Notes: generated by a model from the sequence alone, not told the origin. A stretch of DNA of 57,510 nucleotides from Prochlorococcus sp. AG-402-M23 (GCA_003216575.1 QCIR01000009.1:1-57510), one strand, 5' to 3'; numbered from the stretch's first letter, positions 33,713 to 42,356 are shown. Numbers and translations are program-made.

Positions 33713-34476
33713 GTCAGGTTACAACTTCTACCTTTTTGGAGAATAAACTTAGAAATTGATCCGACCTTTTTTATAAGAAACTTATAAGTCTTACAGAAAT
33801 GTATTGCAAGATAAATTCATTATTGAGCAGTTAATAAAATTTATTAAAAATTCATTTCATTTATGAGCGAGATAGAAATTACTCATTAAAAGCAAGTAAA
33901 GAAGGTAAGAAAACACTTATATTTTTTTGAACGTATTCAATATTGAAGCTTTGAAACATAAATGGGAACATTAGCGAGAAAGGATCCAATTAATGATAAG
34001 ACTACAAATTCAATATTTATTCTATTAAGTTTATTGAATAATTGAATGCTCAAATATCGAATAAAGGGAGCATGGACTGCAAGCACGACTCAAAAAGACT
34101 AATGGCTTGTAAGAAAACAATAAAGAAAAGCATTAGTAATACTACCAAGAGAAAAAACATTAGATGTTTTTTTGTGGCCTGATAATAGCTACTCTTTCTT
34201 GGGGTATAAATAACATCGTAAAAGTCTATAAATTGACTTAACCCATTAAACCTTGTAATTTATATAGCTGAAACATTTAAAAAAATTACTAGCTATCCTT
34301 TGCAAATTTGATTAATTAAATAATTAAATTAATTTTGATCAACTAAATTCTAAGATGATGGAAGAAATACTTTTTTTAAAATTAGCATTTAATGCACTCA
34401 GATTTTGATTTTCTAATTCGATCTAAAATAAAATATAAGGAACTTTGAAAGTCTTTACTAAAATGTGTAAAGACTT
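33713..34476. other. AT-rich gap
   Basis: 764 bases with no supported gene. Only frames under 20 codons follow ATGs. No tRNA-like or strong hairpin element apart from the one at 34448-34476. Confidence 0.4.
34448..34476 (-). terminator. Possible terminator
   Basis: AAGTCTTTAC-n8-GTAAAGACTT: a perfect ten-base-pair stem immediately after the stop of 34477-34617 on the minus strand, followed by a weak T run (TTCAAAG). Confidence 0.55.
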
Positions 34477-34617
34477 CTAGATAAAGAATCTGTGATGATC
34501 TCCAGAATCCTGAAGAGGAAATTCGTTTTCAAACTGCTCAACAGTTTGAGGGGTAACACCAAATCTACTTATTAGATTTGCGATTCTGTTGCTGATCAAA
34601 CGGGAAAAAAATGCCAT
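34477..34617 (-). CDS. 46-residue soluble protein
   Basis: MAFFSRLISNRIANLISRFG then VTPQTVEQFENEFPL and DHHRFFI. Helical start. Followed immediately by a hairpin terminator, which supports expression. Unknown. Confidence 0.6.
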   Translation of the reverse strand: MAFFSRLISNRIANLISRFGVTPQTVEQFENEFPLQDSGDHHRFFI

Positions 34618-35117
34618 AAAATTAATCAAGTTTTGCCCTTTATAACGACAGAGCAGATACTTTCAAGTGGTACATACGTAAAAAGAAATTTTTCTTTCGA
34701 ATTTAATTTGAAATAGGAATAGCTAGAAATTTTTATCAGTACATTAGATTTCATTGATTACTCTTCTGCTTCCATGGATTATTAATAAAAAAAAAGGTGC
34801 TTGCTAACAGAAGAAAAGATAATAATTACTAAAGAACTAAAATCTTAAATGTACTAAATTTATAGGTACGAGCTTAGATTATAATTTTTTTCTCAAAATT
34901 AATTTCAAAATTTAAACCTACACTGGTCTCAAAGATTTAACTAGCGGATTAGTTTTCCTAAGGCATGAATTAAAGCTGAGACTTCCTAGGTATGAGCCAA
35001 CTAACAATTCAAAATTTCACATATTCAAGAAAGTCCCACCTTAGAACTGGCACGTGAATGAGCAATTATTCCTAAATTCGTATTATCTTTCATTTTCACC
35101 TGCGAGTACAAGGTCAA
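34618..35117. other. Gap upstream of MAQRINVALNSIP gene
   Basis: 500 AT-rich bases. No gene seen. The last ~45 bases (TTTCACCTGCGAGTACAAGGTCAA) resemble the region before the paralogue at 53077, so they probably carry its leader. Confidence 0.4.
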
Positions 35118-35234
35118 ATGGCTCAACGAATAAACGTTGCTTTAAATTCAATTCCACCAGGTTGTAGAGACTTAGTAGAATTTGCTTTCTTCTGCGGTAT
35201 TGGATTAACCTTTGGAAGCTTAGGACTCATATGA
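35118..35234 (+). CDS. MAQRINVALNSIP peptide, copy 1
   Basis: 38 residues: MAQRINVALNSIPPGCRDLV then a membrane helix ending TFGSLGLI. The paralogue at 53077-53193 shares MAQRINVALNSIP, RDLVEF, FFC and GSLGLI. The TGA overlaps an ATG (ATGA) as in the paralogue, but here the coupled second gene has been replaced by a heptamer repeat. Confidence 0.8.
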   Translation: MAQRINVALNSIPPGCRDLVEFAFFCGIGLTFGSLGLI

Positions 35235-35245
35235 TTATAATTAAC

Positions 35246-35301
35246 GAATACAGAATACAGAATACAGAATACAGAATTCAGAATACAGAATACAGAATAC
35301 A
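35246..35301 (+). repeat. Tandem heptamer repeat (GAATACA)x8
   Basis: Eight head-to-tail units of GAATACA, the fifth being GAATTCA. It begins 12 bases after the coupled ATG (35231), so translation from that ATG runs through the repeat (NEYRIQNTEYRIQ...) for 38 codons. A seven-base unit shifts frame with every gain or loss. Confidence 0.95.
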
Positions 35302-36111
35302 ATCAAGTTTCATAAATTTTATTCCCTACAGATTGCTGGGAAGCTAACAATCTAAATTTGTTTTCTTATCTTCATTATGTGCAGATATGTAATAACTTCT
35401 GAATTACTTTGATTCAATTTCTTATTTTTACTACGTAATAGTTTCCCAGTAAATTGACATAAAAAGAAGATAAAATACTATTTATATTAGATAAGATCTT
35501 TAAATTTTTTGTAGCGTAAATAAAGATATCTACTTGAAATTTCTCATGCTTTTACCAAGTAAAGATAAAATTCTATTTAATTCAATCAAATATTGAAAAT
35601 TCACAAATCTCCAATGAATTTAATTACAAAGATACTAAAGAAATCTTAGGGCAAAAGCTAATGATAGTAAAAGCAAAGTGGGCTTGAGAATTGGCCAAAG
35701 AAATAAGAATTAAATTCATATGTCATTACAATTTAAAGAGTATTGAGCAATGCGTCGAAGAAAAGATTCCTTAGAAACGATATGAAATCATTTGAATCCT
35801 TGAAGGAAATTAATATTGAACCTTGAGTTGATGTATAAGAAAAAATCTTATTGCAAAAAATACATGGGCTATACGAAGGGAAAATATTTTTTATTATACC
35901 TAAATTAGCTAATTAGTTTTGAAAAAGTATTCAAGAAAAAAACAAATAAACATCGTCCTTTATTCTAAAACAGTATTTTATAGATTATTAAATATAATAT
36001 TGTCAACTTTCTCTATAAAAAATAGATTTTAATAAAATTTGATTAGAAACAAAGGAAAAGTCACTCCTAAATAATAATCTGATATAATTGAAAAAGTTTT
36101 AGTTTTTAAAC
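35302..36111. other. Long AT-rich gap before the TPR gene
   Basis: 810 bases, the longest stretch without a gene. No frame over about 20 codons with a start, no tRNA, no clear terminator. Presumably holds the promoter of the TPR gene near its end (TATAAT-like at 36081). Confidence 0.4.
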
Positions 36112-37989
36112 TTGATTGCGAACATTGAATCGGCAAAGTCACTCTTTGACCAAAAGAGATTCAAAGAATCAATCAATATCTGCAAGAAAATCTTACATAA
36201 AGATAATACTTCCATAAGCGTCCTTAAATTGATTGCACTTTCTTTATTTAATACTAATGAACTTCAGGAATCGATATATTATTTTAATAAAGCCTTAAAA
36301 ATAAAACCTAATGATTATGAAATAATTAAAGATCTAGGAAATGTATATATAGCACTAGGGAAAGAAGAAACAGCAAAAGAATGTTATGAAAAATCCCTAA
36401 ATATTAAAATTGATTATGCACCAGCCCTGTCAAATCTTGCACTATTAGAACTTAATAATAATAAAGTAGAGAAAGCAATTTTATTACTCAAAAAAGCTAC
36501 TAATTCAGATCCAAAACTTAACGATGCATGGATAAATCTTTCCAATTTATATTGCATATTAGGAAAGATAAAAGAAGCTAAGGATTCCTATCTAAAATCA
36601 ATAGAGTTTAATCCAAATATACATACATCTTATTTTCTTCTTGCAAACATACTTATAAATGAGGGGAAACTAAATGAAGCAGAATCTCTTTTAAGAAAAG
36701 CTATTGAGCTTAAACCTGATTTTGCTAATGCATATGCAAATCTTGGATTCATTTTAACTGAATTTGATAAACTCGAGGAGGCTGAGCTTATTGTCAATAA
36801 ATCTATTGAGATAAATCCTAATTCTCCAGAATTTCATTTGAATTTAGGAGTTTTATTACTTGAGAAAGGAAAGCCTAAAGAAGCAGAATTGTCGACCAGG
36901 AAAGCTATTGAATTAAATCCCAATTTTGCAAAAGCTTTTTCTAATCTTGGGAGAATATTGCTCGATTATGGAAAATTAAAAGAAGCAAAAATATCAATAC
37001 TCAGGGCTATTGAAATCAAACCACATTTTCCAGACTCTTATTTCTATCTTTCATTAATAGAACTTCTACAAGGAAATTATGAATCTGGCCTAAAAAATTA
37101 TGAGTTTAGATCTAAAAAAAAGAGACCATCAAATTTACATGCCAAGCCTAAAATTAAACATATTGATGAAAAAGAGTTTTTGAATAATCAGAAACTTTTA
37201 GTAATCAGTGAACAAGGACTGGGAGATACCATACAATTCATGAGATATATTCCTATCCTCAGGGATAAGGGATTTGATGTTGAATTTTGTACTTTACCTA
37301 AACTTCATTCATTGATAATAGAATCAGGAATTGATAGCAATCCATTAACTCCAGAACAAGCTAATTCAATTTCAAAAGGCAAATGGATACGTCTGTTATC
37401 TCTTCCCAGATATCTTCAAATAAATCCAAAAAGCCAAATCACTACAAATCCTTATATTCATTCATCTTATGAATTAAAAGCAAAATGGAAAAAAATATTT
37501 TCAGAAGAGAAAAGACCGATAATTGCCATTAATTGGCAAGGCTCTCCAAAGTCTGAAAGATCCCACCTAAAAGGTCGCTCTATACCTCTTGAAGCCTTTT
37601 GCAATATTTGTAGAAACGAAAATTTCAAATTCTTATCCCTTCAAAAAGGATTTGGTGCAGAGCAACTTGGGAAGTGCTCTTTTAGAGATAAATTTGTCAG
37701 TTGTCAGCAAGATATTGAATCTATTTGGGATTTCCTCGAGATTGCTGCAATCATATCCAATTGTGATCTTGTTATCACATCTGACACATCAGTTGCTCAT
37801 TTAGCAGGAGGGATGGGGAAAACTACATGGTTACTTCTCAAAGACATACCTGATTGGAGATGGGGTTTAGACGGTCACAAAACTTTCTGGTATCCATCAA
37901 TGACATTATTTCGTCAAAAAGAAAAAAACAATTGGAGTGAAGTAATCGAGAGAGTCTCGAAGAAGTTAAAAAAAGATTTTGAGTTATAA
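36112..37989 (+). CDS. TPR-repeat glycosyltransferase-like protein
   Basis: 625 residues from TTG 36112; an in-frame TAG 10 bases upstream excludes a longer form. Residues ~1-330 are about nine tetratricopeptide repeats (motifs such as AKECYEKSLNIKIDYAPALS, AESLLRKAIELKPDFANAYA). Residues ~360-620 resemble the GT-B-like C-terminal domain of TPR glycosyltransferases (family 9/41 type): EQGLGDTIQFMRYIPILRDKG, IAINWQGSPKSERSH, and CDLVITSDTSVAHLAGGMGK. Likely adds sugars in surface-polysaccharide or protein glycosylation. It stands alone, with no other polysaccharide genes nearby. Confidence 0.85.
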   Translation: MIANIESAKSLFDQKRFKESINICKKILHKDNTSISVLKLIALSLFNTNELQESIYYFNKALKIKPNDYEIIKDLGNVYIALGKEETAKECYEKSLNIKIDYAPALSNLALLELNNNKVEKAILLLKKATNSDPKLNDAWINLSNLYCILGKIKEAKDSYLKSIEFNPNIHTSYFLLANILINEGKLNEAESLLRKAIELKPDFANAYANLGFILTEFDKLEEAELIVNKSIEINPNSPEFHLNLGVLLLEKGKPKEAELSTRKAIELNPNFAKAFSNLGRILLDYGKLKEAKISILRAIEIKPHFPDSYFYLSLIELLQGNYESGLKNYEFRSKKKRPSNLHAKPKIKHIDEKEFLNNQKLLVISEQGLGDTIQFMRYIPILRDKGFDVEFCTLPKLHSLIIESGIDSNPLTPEQANSISKGKWIRLLSLPRYLQINPKSQITTNPYIHSSYELKAKWKKIFSEEKRPIIAINWQGSPKSERSHLKGRSIPLEAFCNICRNENFKFLSLQKGFGAEQLGKCSFRDKFVSCQQDIESIWDFLEIAAIISNCDLVITSDTSVAHLAGGMGKTTWLLLKDIPDWRWGLDGHKTFWYPSMTLFRQKEKNNWSEVIERVSKKLKKDFEL

Positions 37990-38123
37990 TTTTAAACTCA
38001 AAAATTCCAATCAATTTTCTTTACAGAACCTTTGTCCCTATACAAATCAAATTTAAGTATTAGTGCCGAGAGCTAAGAAAGAGAGTTTTAGCCTTTAATA
38101 GGAAAATCAGTCGATTAAGGGAG

Positions 38124-38378
38124 ATGAAAAAAATCTTTTCTTTTGTTCTTGCTCTTCAGTTGATTTTATGTCCTTTTGCAGTTCAAGCAGAAGAAGTTGA
38201 GCTAATGCCCCAAGAGGAAATAGCTGAAGCACCTGCACTTGAAGCAATAACGGAAGAGCAACTAAACGATTTACTGGGTGAAGAAATGTATTTAGGCGAA
38301 ACTGATTGGCGTGGTAATAAGGTCTCAACTAAGAGCAATCGCAGCAAGAAAATAGATACATCACAAAACAATTTTTGA
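38124..38378 (+). CDS. Exported GE..YLG-family protein
   Basis: 84 residues. Signal peptide (IFSFVLALQLILCPFAVQA), acidic linker, then TEEQLNDLLGEEMYLGETDW and a basic tail. Paralogue of 23143-23394, with which it shares signal-peptide character, acidic linker and the conserved block. Periplasmic, unknown role. The antisense frames here are shadows. Confidence 0.75.
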   Translation: MKKIFSFVLALQLILCPFAVQAEEVELMPQEEIAEAPALEAITEEQLNDLLGEEMYLGETDWRGNKVSTKSNRSKKIDTSQNNF

Positions 38379-38433
38379 GGGATATAGGTGACACCCAAGA
38401 GACTTTGTTTATTTAAAAAAGACGAAGATGAAT

Positions 38434-38487
38434 AGCTGATCAAGACAACGAATTTGCTCTTAGTTCTCGCATAAATGATCAGCTTTT
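38434..38487 (+). terminator. Possible long-loop terminator
   Basis: AGCTGATCA ... TGATCAGCTTTT with a loop of about 33 bases, downstream of the exported protein gene. The long loop makes it uncertain. Confidence 0.35.
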
Positions 38488-38585
38488 GACATTTTATTTT
38501 CTTACTACTCCATCCAATTCAGCATGAAAAAAAGTATTAACCTTCAATCTTTTTAAACTTTGGTCCAATTATTTATGAATTTTGT

Positions 38586-38804
38586 TTAAACCTTTCGAGC
38601 CTTTTGATTGGCTGAATTCCTATTTGAAGGATGAAACCTAAGCTGATCTCTAAAATTTTTATCACCCCAATAGTAATCATCGTAAAATGAAAAAGATGAC
38701 ATGGCGACACCAGCCGTAAGGAGCGCCCCGACAATCAAAACAATATATAGAACGGAATAAGAAGGAACCCAATTACCAGTTCCAGAAATAATCGCAAAAG
38801 GCAT
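38586..38804 (-). CDS. Small membrane protein
   Basis: 72 residues: one or two membrane segments (VLYIVLIVGALLTAGVAMSS), aromatic acidic turn (FYDDYYWGDKNFRDQLRFHP) and a basic tail. Unknown. Confidence 0.65.
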   Translation of the reverse strand: MPFAIISGTGNWVPSYSVLYIVLIVGALLTAGVAMSSFSFYDDYYWGDKNFRDQLRFHPSNRNSANQKARKV

Positions 38805-38990
38805 CGTAGCAAGAAAGATTAGATTTCTATATCACTAGATTCGCTAAGGACAAAGATTTTTACTACCTGAAGGAAATACCCATTATCTCAATATTGAATC
38901 TCAAGTCTAATTGTATAGCTTCCTTAAAATATCTCCATAAGTTACTTATCGTGGAGTCTCGTGATTCTCTTCTACGCTTTTTGGGTGGAA

Positions 38991-39018
38991 TGCCACAGGT
39001 TCGAATCCTGTCACCCCG
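38991..39018 (+). tRNA. tRNA 3-prime remnant (proline-like)
   Basis: CCACAGG-TTCGAAT-CCTGT and CACCCCG form a complete T arm and 3-prime acceptor strand, but no matching CGGGGTG 5-prime half precedes it. The acceptor strand suits tRNA-Pro. TTTTGGGTGG just upstream may be the tail of an anticodon loop. A partial tRNA like this typically marks an integration or excision site. Confidence 0.7.
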
Positions 39019-39134
39019 TTCAATCAGAGAATGGTTTTCCAAGTTTTGTTCTTTATGGCCATCTACGCAATCAGCGAAACTTCTGAAATCTTTTTTGTAT
39101 TTAATTAGATTTTCCTTCGTTTAAAAAGATCTCT

Positions 39135-39242
39135 TTATTCTTCCCTTTTCCACTCGCTGTACCATTGTCGATCATAAAGGCATCTAATAAGAAGCCAATT
39201 AATGAGTATGTATATAACAGAACGATATAAGCAGATAATCAT
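39135..39242 (-). CDS. 35-residue membrane peptide
   Basis: MIICLYRSVIYILINWLLIR then CLYDRQWYSEWKREE. One helix and a charged aromatic end. Its ATG overlaps the TGA of the broken gene 39239-39331 (GGATGA), so the two were translationally coupled. Confidence 0.55.
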   Translation of the reverse strand: MIICLYRSVIYILINWLLIRCLYDRQWYSEWKREE

Positions 39243-39331
39243 CCTGAATTCATAGCAAATAGAAGAGTAGAAAGTACAGATATAATTGCTAATGTAAGAA
39301 AAGCTTATCTAGGGTACATCTTTGATCGCAT
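39239..39331 (-). pseudogene. Membrane peptide with nonsense codon
   Basis: ATG at 39331 gives MRSKMYPR, then TAA (39305-39307), then the same frame continues AFLTLAIISVLSTLLFAMNS to a TGA that overlaps the next ATG. A single point lesion in an otherwise typical 30-residue peptide. Confidence 0.55.
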
Positions 39332-39544
39332 AACTAGATCTTATCCTTTTTTAGTATTTATTCCTTCTCTCATTAAGTCTCTAATAATTTGTTAATATTG
39401 TTTTACTAAGGCTATAAAAATGAGACGTATCCTGTTTCATGATTTTGACGATTACTATCAATTTCGCTCTTTCAGGTGACCACCATAATAGACGATTACT
39501 ACCGTATAAAAAGTTTTCCGTTCGTGTAACAAATAAGCAATAAT

Positions 39545-39874
39545 ATGCCAAGGTTCGCCTTGGCTAAAGTGTCTGATCTATTATTCAAGATAAATATCGA
39601 GATTGATCAAGTTCAGAAAAGTTTTAATTGCAAGTCAGACCAGACCGTATTAGAGGCTGCAGCAGATGCAAATGTGGAGCTCCCGAGTTCTTGCCTTGTA
39701 GGGATGTGTTGTACATGTGCTGCCTTTCTTAAAGAAGGTTCAGTCGATATGGATGCAATGGGGTTGAAGAGTGAATTGCAAGATCAAGGTTATGTACTTT
39801 TATGTCAGGCCTATCCCCAATCAGATTTAAAAATAGTTGCGAATCAATTTGATGCTGTTTGGGATCAACGATAA
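39545..39874 (+). CDS. Plant-type [2Fe-2S] ferredoxin
   Basis: 109 residues. Soluble electron carrier with a plant-type cluster site: Cys50, Cys55 and Cys58 in SSCLVGMCCTCAA, and the fourth ligand Cys87 in YVLLCQAYP. An additional Cys56 lies inside the loop. The N-terminal part is ten residues longer than minimal ferredoxins. It differs from photosynthetic PetF (CRAGACSTC) and is probably an alternative ferredoxin. Followed by 39931-40227. Confidence 0.9.
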   Translation: MPRFALAKVSDLLFKINIEIDQVQKSFNCKSDQTVLEAAADANVELPSSCLVGMCCTCAAFLKEGSVDMDAMGLKSELQDQGYVLLCQAYPQSDLKIVANQFDAVWDQR

Positions 39875-39930
39875 ATTTAAAAATAATCCTAAAATTGAAT
39901 TACAAGTATTAAATTAAGTTCTTTCATGCC

Positions 39931-40227
39931 ATGACGGTTCATCCAGATTACGAAATCAAAATTAACATAAATGATTTGATAGAAAAAAGAATTCCTTGCT
40001 GCGATTTACTACATCCTGATCATTGCTTAACAGAGCGACAAGTTTCGGAAATAGCACATGGCGTTAGTAAGGACTTAAATCTACATGACATTTATAAACA
40101 AGTTGATCAACACATTATGAATTATGCAACTGCCGCTGGTGTTGACAATAAATCTCATTGGATCGAGCCAAATCTTCCCGATCTAGATAGAGATATGAAA
40201 GAAGAAGTGGAAATTGATTTTGAATAG
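39931..40227 (+). CDS. Hypothetical protein with Cys/His-rich middle
   Basis: 98 residues: ININDLIEKRIPCCDLLHPDHC (three Cys and two His close together), a helix, then NYATAAGVDN and an acidic end (EEVEIDFE). The Cys/His group could bind metal. It lies 56 bases behind the ferredoxin gene and may share its transcript. Confidence 0.65.
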   Translation: MTVHPDYEIKININDLIEKRIPCCDLLHPDHCLTERQVSEIAHGVSKDLNLHDIYKQVDQHIMNYATAAGVDNKSHWIEPNLPDLDRDMKEEVEIDFE

Positions 40228-40307
40228 TTAATTTAATTGTGTATTCATTAATGCAATCAAATTATTAATACGCTTAAATAATAGAGAGATGTTCTGGAAA
40301 TTTTTTA

Positions 40308-40481
40308 ATGAGTGGAGACAATCAGTATGTTTCTCAGCCTTTGAAGTTCTATACAGAAGTAATGACAGAAACAAAAAGAATTGCAATAGCTCACTTAGAA
40401 AAGAAATTATTTCCTGTCGCTAACTCTGTAATTTATTTAGACCAAAAGCGCAATGAATCAAGAGCGACTGAAGCTGCATAG
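40308..40481 (+). CDS. MSGDN-type small protein (paralogue of 4576-4746)
   Basis: 57 residues: MSGDNQYVSQPLKFYTEVMT then a helical second half ending RATEAA. Shares MSGDN, QPLKFYtE and a T-TK helix with 4576-4746. Soluble, unknown. Confidence 0.7.
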   Translation: MSGDNQYVSQPLKFYTEVMTETKRIAIAHLEKKLFPVANSVIYLDQKRNESRATEAA

Positions 40482-40539
40482 CATTACAAAGTATAAATAT
40501 CATTAGGGCATAGTGCAATTTCACTCTTGCTATTTATTT

Positions 40540-40620
40540 TTACGATTTCTCCTTTGTCATCGCTTCCCTAATTTTTTCTTCGTTCTTAGTAACGAATGCT
40601 TTCAGCTCCTTTCTCTCCAT
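40540..40620 (-). CDS. Possible 26-residue charged peptide
   Basis: MERKELKAFVTKNEEKIREA then MTKEKS. The same frame is open for about 19 codons further upstream without a start codon, so this may be the tail of a degraded gene. Confidence 0.3.
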   Translation of the reverse strand: MERKELKAFVTKNEEKIREAMTKEKS

Positions 40621-40739
40621 TTTGAGTTGAGATATGTCGAGAGGAATAAAAAGATTTTTGTGTCTAGACCAAGATGTTGAATAAATTTATAAAGTGATTT
40701 AGTTTCGTATAATTTTCGTCTTATTCTTCCTTAATTGGT

Positions 40740-40886
40740 TTATTTAACATAAATGGTTTCATTGTGAAAAACTTCTGCCATTAAGGGGATTAAGGCTGTT
40801 TCTATTTGTTCTTCTGTTTTGAAACCAAGGGCCTCTGGAGGTTCATTTCCTAACGAGATGGCAACTGATTCGACTGAATTAGTCAT
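40740..40886 (-). CDS. 48-residue acidic protein
   Basis: MTNSVESVAISLGNEPPEAL then TEEQIETALIPLMAEVFHNE. Soluble, acidic. The EEQIETALIPLM stretch recalls the start of the CPP..FI family (DQIDNIIIPAM) that lies just upstream on the same strand. Unknown. Confidence 0.55.
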   Translation of the reverse strand: MTNSVESVAISLGNEPPEALGFKTEEQIETALIPLMAEVFHNETIYVK

Positions 40887-40977
40887 TAGTTGATTAGCTG
40901 TCTTCTATAAATCTGTATGAAAGTTACCTCTAAAACATTTGCAATTAATAGCTTTGTGTTGAAGAGAAGTTAATTAA

Positions 40978-41151
40978 TTAACTACAATCACAACTACTTT
41001 CGTCTTCGGGCGCTGGGTTCTCGAATGCATCAGCAACATCCCTAGGCATGACAGCAATAAATTCAGGAGGACATTGAAGCTCATTAATATAAGCAGCGCA
41101 TTGCTGTGCTATCCCTTCCATAACCGGAAGAATATTTATAGACTTGCTCAT
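40978..41151 (-). CDS. CPP..FI / C-terminal CDC family protein
   Basis: 57 residues from ATG 41151 (MSKSINILPVMEGIAQQCAA). Core NELQCPPEFIAVMPRDVADA and C-terminal SSCDCS align with 13832-14044. The upstream ATG 41184 would add eleven residues with no counterpart. Possibly metal-binding; function unknown. A tRNA remnant lies about 120 bases upstream. Confidence 0.75.
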   Translation of the reverse strand: MSKSINILPVMEGIAQQCAAYINELQCPPEFIAVMPRDVADAFENPAPEDESSCDCS

Positions 41152-41274
41152 CTTTTGGTTGCCAAGTCTATTTGCTTTTATCAATCATCAATTAAGAGAA
41201 GTTAATTAGCGCATAATGCTGGATTGCAATCGCCCTTAGCAAGAATTAAATATCAGCTTGTTTTGTCAGAAATA

Positions 41275-41303
41275 GGTCGCAGGTTCGAATCCTGTCGAAC
41301 CCA
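41275..41303 (+). tRNA. tRNA 3-prime remnant
   Basis: GGTCGCAGG-TTCGAAT-CCTGT-CGAACCCA: intact T arm and 3-prime acceptor strand ending in the discriminator A, without a GGGTTCG 5-prime strand upstream. The identity of the donor tRNA is not certain. Second such remnant within 2.3 kb. Confidence 0.7.
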
Positions 41304-41896
41304 TTAGTAATATTCTAAGTTCTAAGAGCATTCTTCCTTATGGAAGTGAGCCACGCTATTTATAGGGGTAGCCAAATCGATGAAGCATCCATTAACACAG
41401 AGGTTTACAAAGCTTCTAGCTACACCTCAAGTATGTCTTTTCAGTACCTTCACTTCTGCGTTGCTTCTCTGAGCTTCGATCTTCGCTTCTTGTTTCGCAG
41501 GAGATGGGTATTCGGTCAGTTTGGTCATTAGCTCCAAAGTAGTATGCTCGATAATTTGAGAGTAAACAAACGGCTTATCTGGTGTCGAGACCATTAAAGT
41601 TTAACGAACTTACACCAAGGGTAGTGATTCTGGGAGGTTTTGGTGTGTGATCTTTACATAGGAATTGCTCGTGCTCAAAATGAGCCTCAGAGAAACTCAG
41701 AATCGTAATCTTTTTGAATTATGGATTTGTGCCTACTATTTTTTTCTCTATTACTGTTTATCTGGCGTTAGATACCGAAAAACAATAAAGCATAGGATAG
41801 AAGTTGTGTGTGGGCTGAGAAATATTGCTTCCATTTATAAAATGAGTCATAAAAAATATGAAAGGGGAGCTATAAATTAACAATTAGCAATTTTTA
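41304..41896. other. Degenerate stretch after the tRNA remnant
   Basis: 593 bases, GC richer than the 26-36 kb region but without a convincing gene. A 63-codon frame at 41340-41531 starts MEVSHAIYRGSQIDEASINT, which looks like a DUF4278 YRG unit, then loses protein character, so it may be a frameshifted DUF4278 remnant. A second frame at 41665-41880 is not protein-like. Confidence 0.35.
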
Positions 41897-42049
41897 ATGA
41901 ATTACTTACAAAATCTTTCTCCAATTAACCAACTTCTAGTTTTAGTAGCTTTTATTGGACTCTTATTTGGTTTTTTGGTGGTTTACCTAGACAACAGTAA
42001 AGACTATGTATTAAAGCGAGATTGGCGAGACAAAAAGACTAAACAATAG
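41897..42049 (+). CDS. 50-residue membrane protein
   Basis: MNYLQNLSPINQLLVLVAFI, a helix to about residue 31, then YLDNSKDYVLKRDWRDKKTK. One membrane segment with a charged C-terminus. Unknown. Confidence 0.6.
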   Translation: MNYLQNLSPINQLLVLVAFIGLLFGFLVVYLDNSKDYVLKRDWRDKKTKQ

Positions 42050-42182
42050 CCTAATTAATTGAAAAAGAGCTAATCGCTATCGCTCTTACAGGTGGAGCTA
42101 GAGAAAGATTGCAACTATATATGATGTCTCACCCGACAACAGTCAAAAGATGGCCTATACCTATATAAATATTTTATCTAAA

Positions 42183-42356
42183 ATGGCGAAGGCATTTCGG
42201 GTTGATGCAGGATTTGATAACCCTGACGTAAGCAGGACATTTTTGTGGATTCAGTTTGCTGTCTTTACTGGTTTAAATGTTCTTTTCTTAGTTGTTTTCC
42301 TTCTATATAGATTCAATCCTGCTTTTCATAGCGTTATAACTGGTAGACCTGTGTAG
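42183..42356 (+). CDS. 57-residue membrane protein
   Basis: From ATG 42183: MAKAFRVDAGFDNPDVSRTF then a membrane helix (FAVFTGLNVLFLVVFLLYRF) and a short end. The ATG at 42150 would add eleven residues. Unknown. Confidence 0.65.
   Translation: MAKAFRVDAGFDNPDVSRTFLWIQFAVFTGLNVLFLVVFLLYRFNPAFHSVITGRPV

Noticed and set aside
35246-35301. CRISPR-like array
   Set aside because: Units are contiguous heptamers with no spacers; a tandem repeat instead.
38183-38443. 86-codon minus-strand frame rich in Ser/Ala
   Set aside because: Antisense to the exported GE..YLG protein, which has a paralogue.
38894-39124. 76-codon plus-strand frame
   Set aside because: Runs through the tRNA remnant and lacks protein character.
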